Below, one piece after another: positions 62,228 through 64,000 of a stretch of DNA of 64,000 bases. The DNA comes from ChocPot-Mid sp043804925 (GTDB taxonomy: Bacteria > Bacteroidota > Ignavibacteria > Kapaibacteriales > UBA2268). The notes below the pieces were generated by a model, which saw only the letters and a list, made by a program, of their open reading frames with translations, was not told where the DNA came from and made no database searches. Every line of letters starts with the position of its first letter. Positions within the stretch are counted from its first letter, which is position 1. The stretch covers positions 37,472 through 101,471 of the forward strand of contig JAZDIP010000092.1 in NCBI GenBank assembly GCA_043804925.1. The letters run 5' to 3'. Made by a program: the position numbers and the translations under genes.

Positions 62228-64000
62228 ATGAAAAATGGTATAAAAATCTTAGTAGTCGAAGATAGTCCAACTCAAGCTGAGAAATTGAAATTTATTCTTG
62301 AGGATGAAAATTATTTCGTAACAATGGCTTATAATGCTTCCGAAGCTCTTAATTTTCTTAATAGCACCAAAAAACTGCCGGATTTAATAATCACCGATAT
62401 TGTGATGCCGGGAATGAACGGATATGAATTAACAAAACAAATCAAATCCGATAAAAATCTCAAAGAAATCCCGGTTATTCTTCTTACTTCCCTTTCGAAC
62501 CCTACTGACATTCTTAAAGGTCTTGAATGTGGAGCAAACAATTTTATATCCAAACCATACGAAGAAAAATTTATGCTCGAGCGTGTAGAATATTTTTTAT
62601 TGCATAATAAAATTTCTAAGCTTCCTGATAAAAAAGGTTATATAGAATTTATGTTTAAGGGGGAAAAATACAATATTCCATCCGATTCTCAGAAAGTATT
62701 AGGTTTTCTTATATCTTCCTACGAAACAGCAGTTGATAAAAATTTGGAACTATCGAGAGCAAAGGATGAATTAATTTTTCTCAACACAAAACTCGATGAC
62801 CGCGTTAAAGAAAGAACTGCCAAACTATTAGAAGAAATAAACGTAAGGGAAAAAATCGAAGAACAGCTAAAACATACTAACACTGTCTTGAAGGCAATCA
62901 GGAATGTTAATCAATTAATTACTCATGAAAGAAATCCCAAAGTACTAATAAGAGAAGCTTGTAATAAATTGGTTGAGGGCAGGGGCTATCATTATACAAG
63001 AATTGTTACTCTTGATAAAAATAACAAGATAACTGATTTTGCAGATGCTGCACTTGATAATCAAAATAAAAATGAGATTCAATATAAAGATATCAATGAT
63101 GTTCCCTACTGCATGCGAAAAGCATTGGAACAACAGGAAATATTTATTTTCAATAATTCAAATGAGGAATGTAAAAACTGTAAAGCATGCCACGGCAAAC
63201 CGGAATATTACACGGTATCTCTTCGTTTGGAATTCGAAAATATAATTTATGGTATCGTAAGTGTATCAATACCCTTGGATATTGCTTATGACAAAGAAGA
63301 TGAATCGTTATTCCATGAACTTGCGGGGGATATTTCCTTTGCGTTAGCAACCATTAGACGTGATGTTGAAAAAAGAAAAATTGAAGAATCACTGCGTGAA
63401 ATCGAAGAGAGGTTCAGGTGTGTTTTTGATAATGCTACCGATGGTATATTGTTAGCTGATTTGGAAGATAAAAAATTCATTATGCCTAATAAGGAAATTT
63501 GCAATATGTTAGGTTATACAGAGGAAGAATTTCTAAATCTGTCAGTCAGAGATATACACCCTCAAAATGCAATTGAGTATGTAATCAAACAGTTCGAAAA
63601 ACAAGAAAGAAAAGAAATCCAAGTAGCAGCAAATATTCCTCTATTAAGAAAAAACGGAAGTATATTTTTTGCCGATATAAATTCTACTCCAATCAGAATT
63701 GGCAGTAAAGGATATCTATTAGGCATATTCAGAGATATAACTGAACGCAAGAAGGCAGAAGAATCGCTTCGTGAAAGCGAAGAAAGATACCGAAATATAT
63801 TCGAAAACGCTGCTGTTGGCATTTTCCGTACTTCGCTTGACGGACATTTTCAATTAGCTAATCCGACGCTTGTTAAAATGCTGGGATATGATACTTTCGA
63901 TGAACTGGCACAACTTAATTTAGAGAAGGATGGATTTGAAACCGGATATCAACGAAATGAATTCCGTGAATTAATAGAAAGAGATGGGAAAATAATCGGT
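62228..64000 (+). CDS. Receiver-GAF-PAS-PAS signalling protein, 3'-truncated
   Basis: Open from the ATG at 62228 to the right edge (591 codons) without a stop. Domains in order: receiver with Asp57 (LIITDIVMPGMNGYEL), a coiled coil (about residues 175-225), a GAF-like sensor with ECKNCKACHG followed by YGIVSVSIP and LFHELAGDISFALATI, then two PAS domains (FDNATDGILLADLEDKKFIM; FENAAVGIFRTSLDGHFQLA). Members of this design usually end in a histidine kinase, so it may be a hybrid kinase for this chemosensory operon; that end lies outside the window. It follows cheB by 9 nt. Confidence 0.85.
   Translation, partial: MKNGIKILVVEDSPTQAEKLKFILEDENYFVTMAYNASEALNFLNSTKKLPDLIITDIVMPGMNGYELTKQIKSDKNLKEIPVILLTSLSNPTDILKGLECGANNFISKPYEEKFMLERVEYFLLHNKISKLPDKKGYIEFMFKGEKYNIPSDSQKVLGFLISSYETAVDKNLELSRAKDELIFLNTKLDDRVKERTAKLLEEINVREKIEEQLKHTNTVLKAIRNVNQLITHERNPKVLIREACNKLVEGRGYHYTRIVTLDKNNKITDFADAALDNQNKNEIQYKDINDVPYCMRKALEQQEIFIFNNSNEECKNCKACHGKPEYYTVSLRLEFENIIYGIVSVSIPLDIAYDKEDESLFHELAGDISFALATIRRDVEKRKIEESLREIEERFRCVFDNATDGILLADLEDKKFIMPNKEICNMLGYTEEEFLNLSVRDIHPQNAIEYVIKQFEKQERKEIQVAANIPLLRKNGSIFFADINSTPIRIGSKGYLLGIFRDITERKKAEESLRESEERYRNIFENAAVGIFRTSLDGHFQLANPTLVKMLGYDTFDELAQLNLEKDGFETGYQRNEFRELIERDGKIIG

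Overview
The window is AT-rich bacterial DNA that looks like Bacteroidota/Chlorobiota (FCB group), possibly an Ignavibacteria- or Kapabacteria-like lineage; this placement is inferred from protein content, not from a marker-gene phylogeny. The clues are several exported proteins with a type IX secretion (Por) style C-terminal sorting domain (PNP...N motif followed by a short beta-domain), OmpA and S41-peptidase families of the Bacteroidota kind, and many short dispersed or tandem intergenic repeats. No rRNA or tRNA gene was recognised.

Region 1 (1-40,000) is ordinary chromosome. It holds a truncated dicarboxylate/glutamate symporter, mnmA, pgi, a pentapeptide-repeat membrane protein, rtcB, an S4-domain pseudouridine synthase, a Tat-exported superoxide dismutase, a PBP4-type carboxypeptidase, miaA and a sodium:neurotransmitter symporter. 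A marR-RND efflux operon (regulator, adaptor, pump, TolC), a TlpA-like thioredoxin and an MsbA-like ABC exporter follow. Next come an exported protein with cysteines in a heptad rhythm, a large S41 peptidase, an OmpA protein, a 1223-residue secreted beta-propeller protein, an argD-like aminotransferase and a UvrD-family helicase.

Region 2 (about 40,000-53,900) is a putative integrative element. A tyrosine recombinase lies at its left end; an excisionase-like HTH protein, a replication-type protein and a phased array of TTTAGC iterons lie at its right. The cargo is a type III restriction-modification operon on the minus strand, with three extra genes between mod and res: a HEPN protein with an RNKIVH motif, a PrrC/RloC-like AAA_13 ATPase with a CPFC zinc-hook-like motif, and an AlbA_2 (Schlafen-type) ATPase-fold protein. 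The ATPase gene is bordered by a relic of a mod 3' end (KDVDVDYRTV-stop, out of frame inside the HEPN gene) and a relic of a res 5' end (MKLNFDPN..., 3 nt after the ATPase stop). This suggests the ATPase gene was lifted from between mod and res of another type III operon and dropped into this one. It is the most interesting observation in the window.

Region 3 (54,086-64,000) is one long plus-strand chemosensory operon: receiver, CheW, CheR-TPR, second CheW, CHASE3 receptor, CheA-CheW-REC hybrid, CheB, and a receiver-GAF-PAS-PAS protein that runs off the window. No flagellar or pilus genes are present here.

A theme across the window is short tandem repeats (7-21 bp units) that start inside stop codons, surround start codons, or are translated in frame inside dacB and res; mod carries the well-known TPNPSREG-type repeat in frame.
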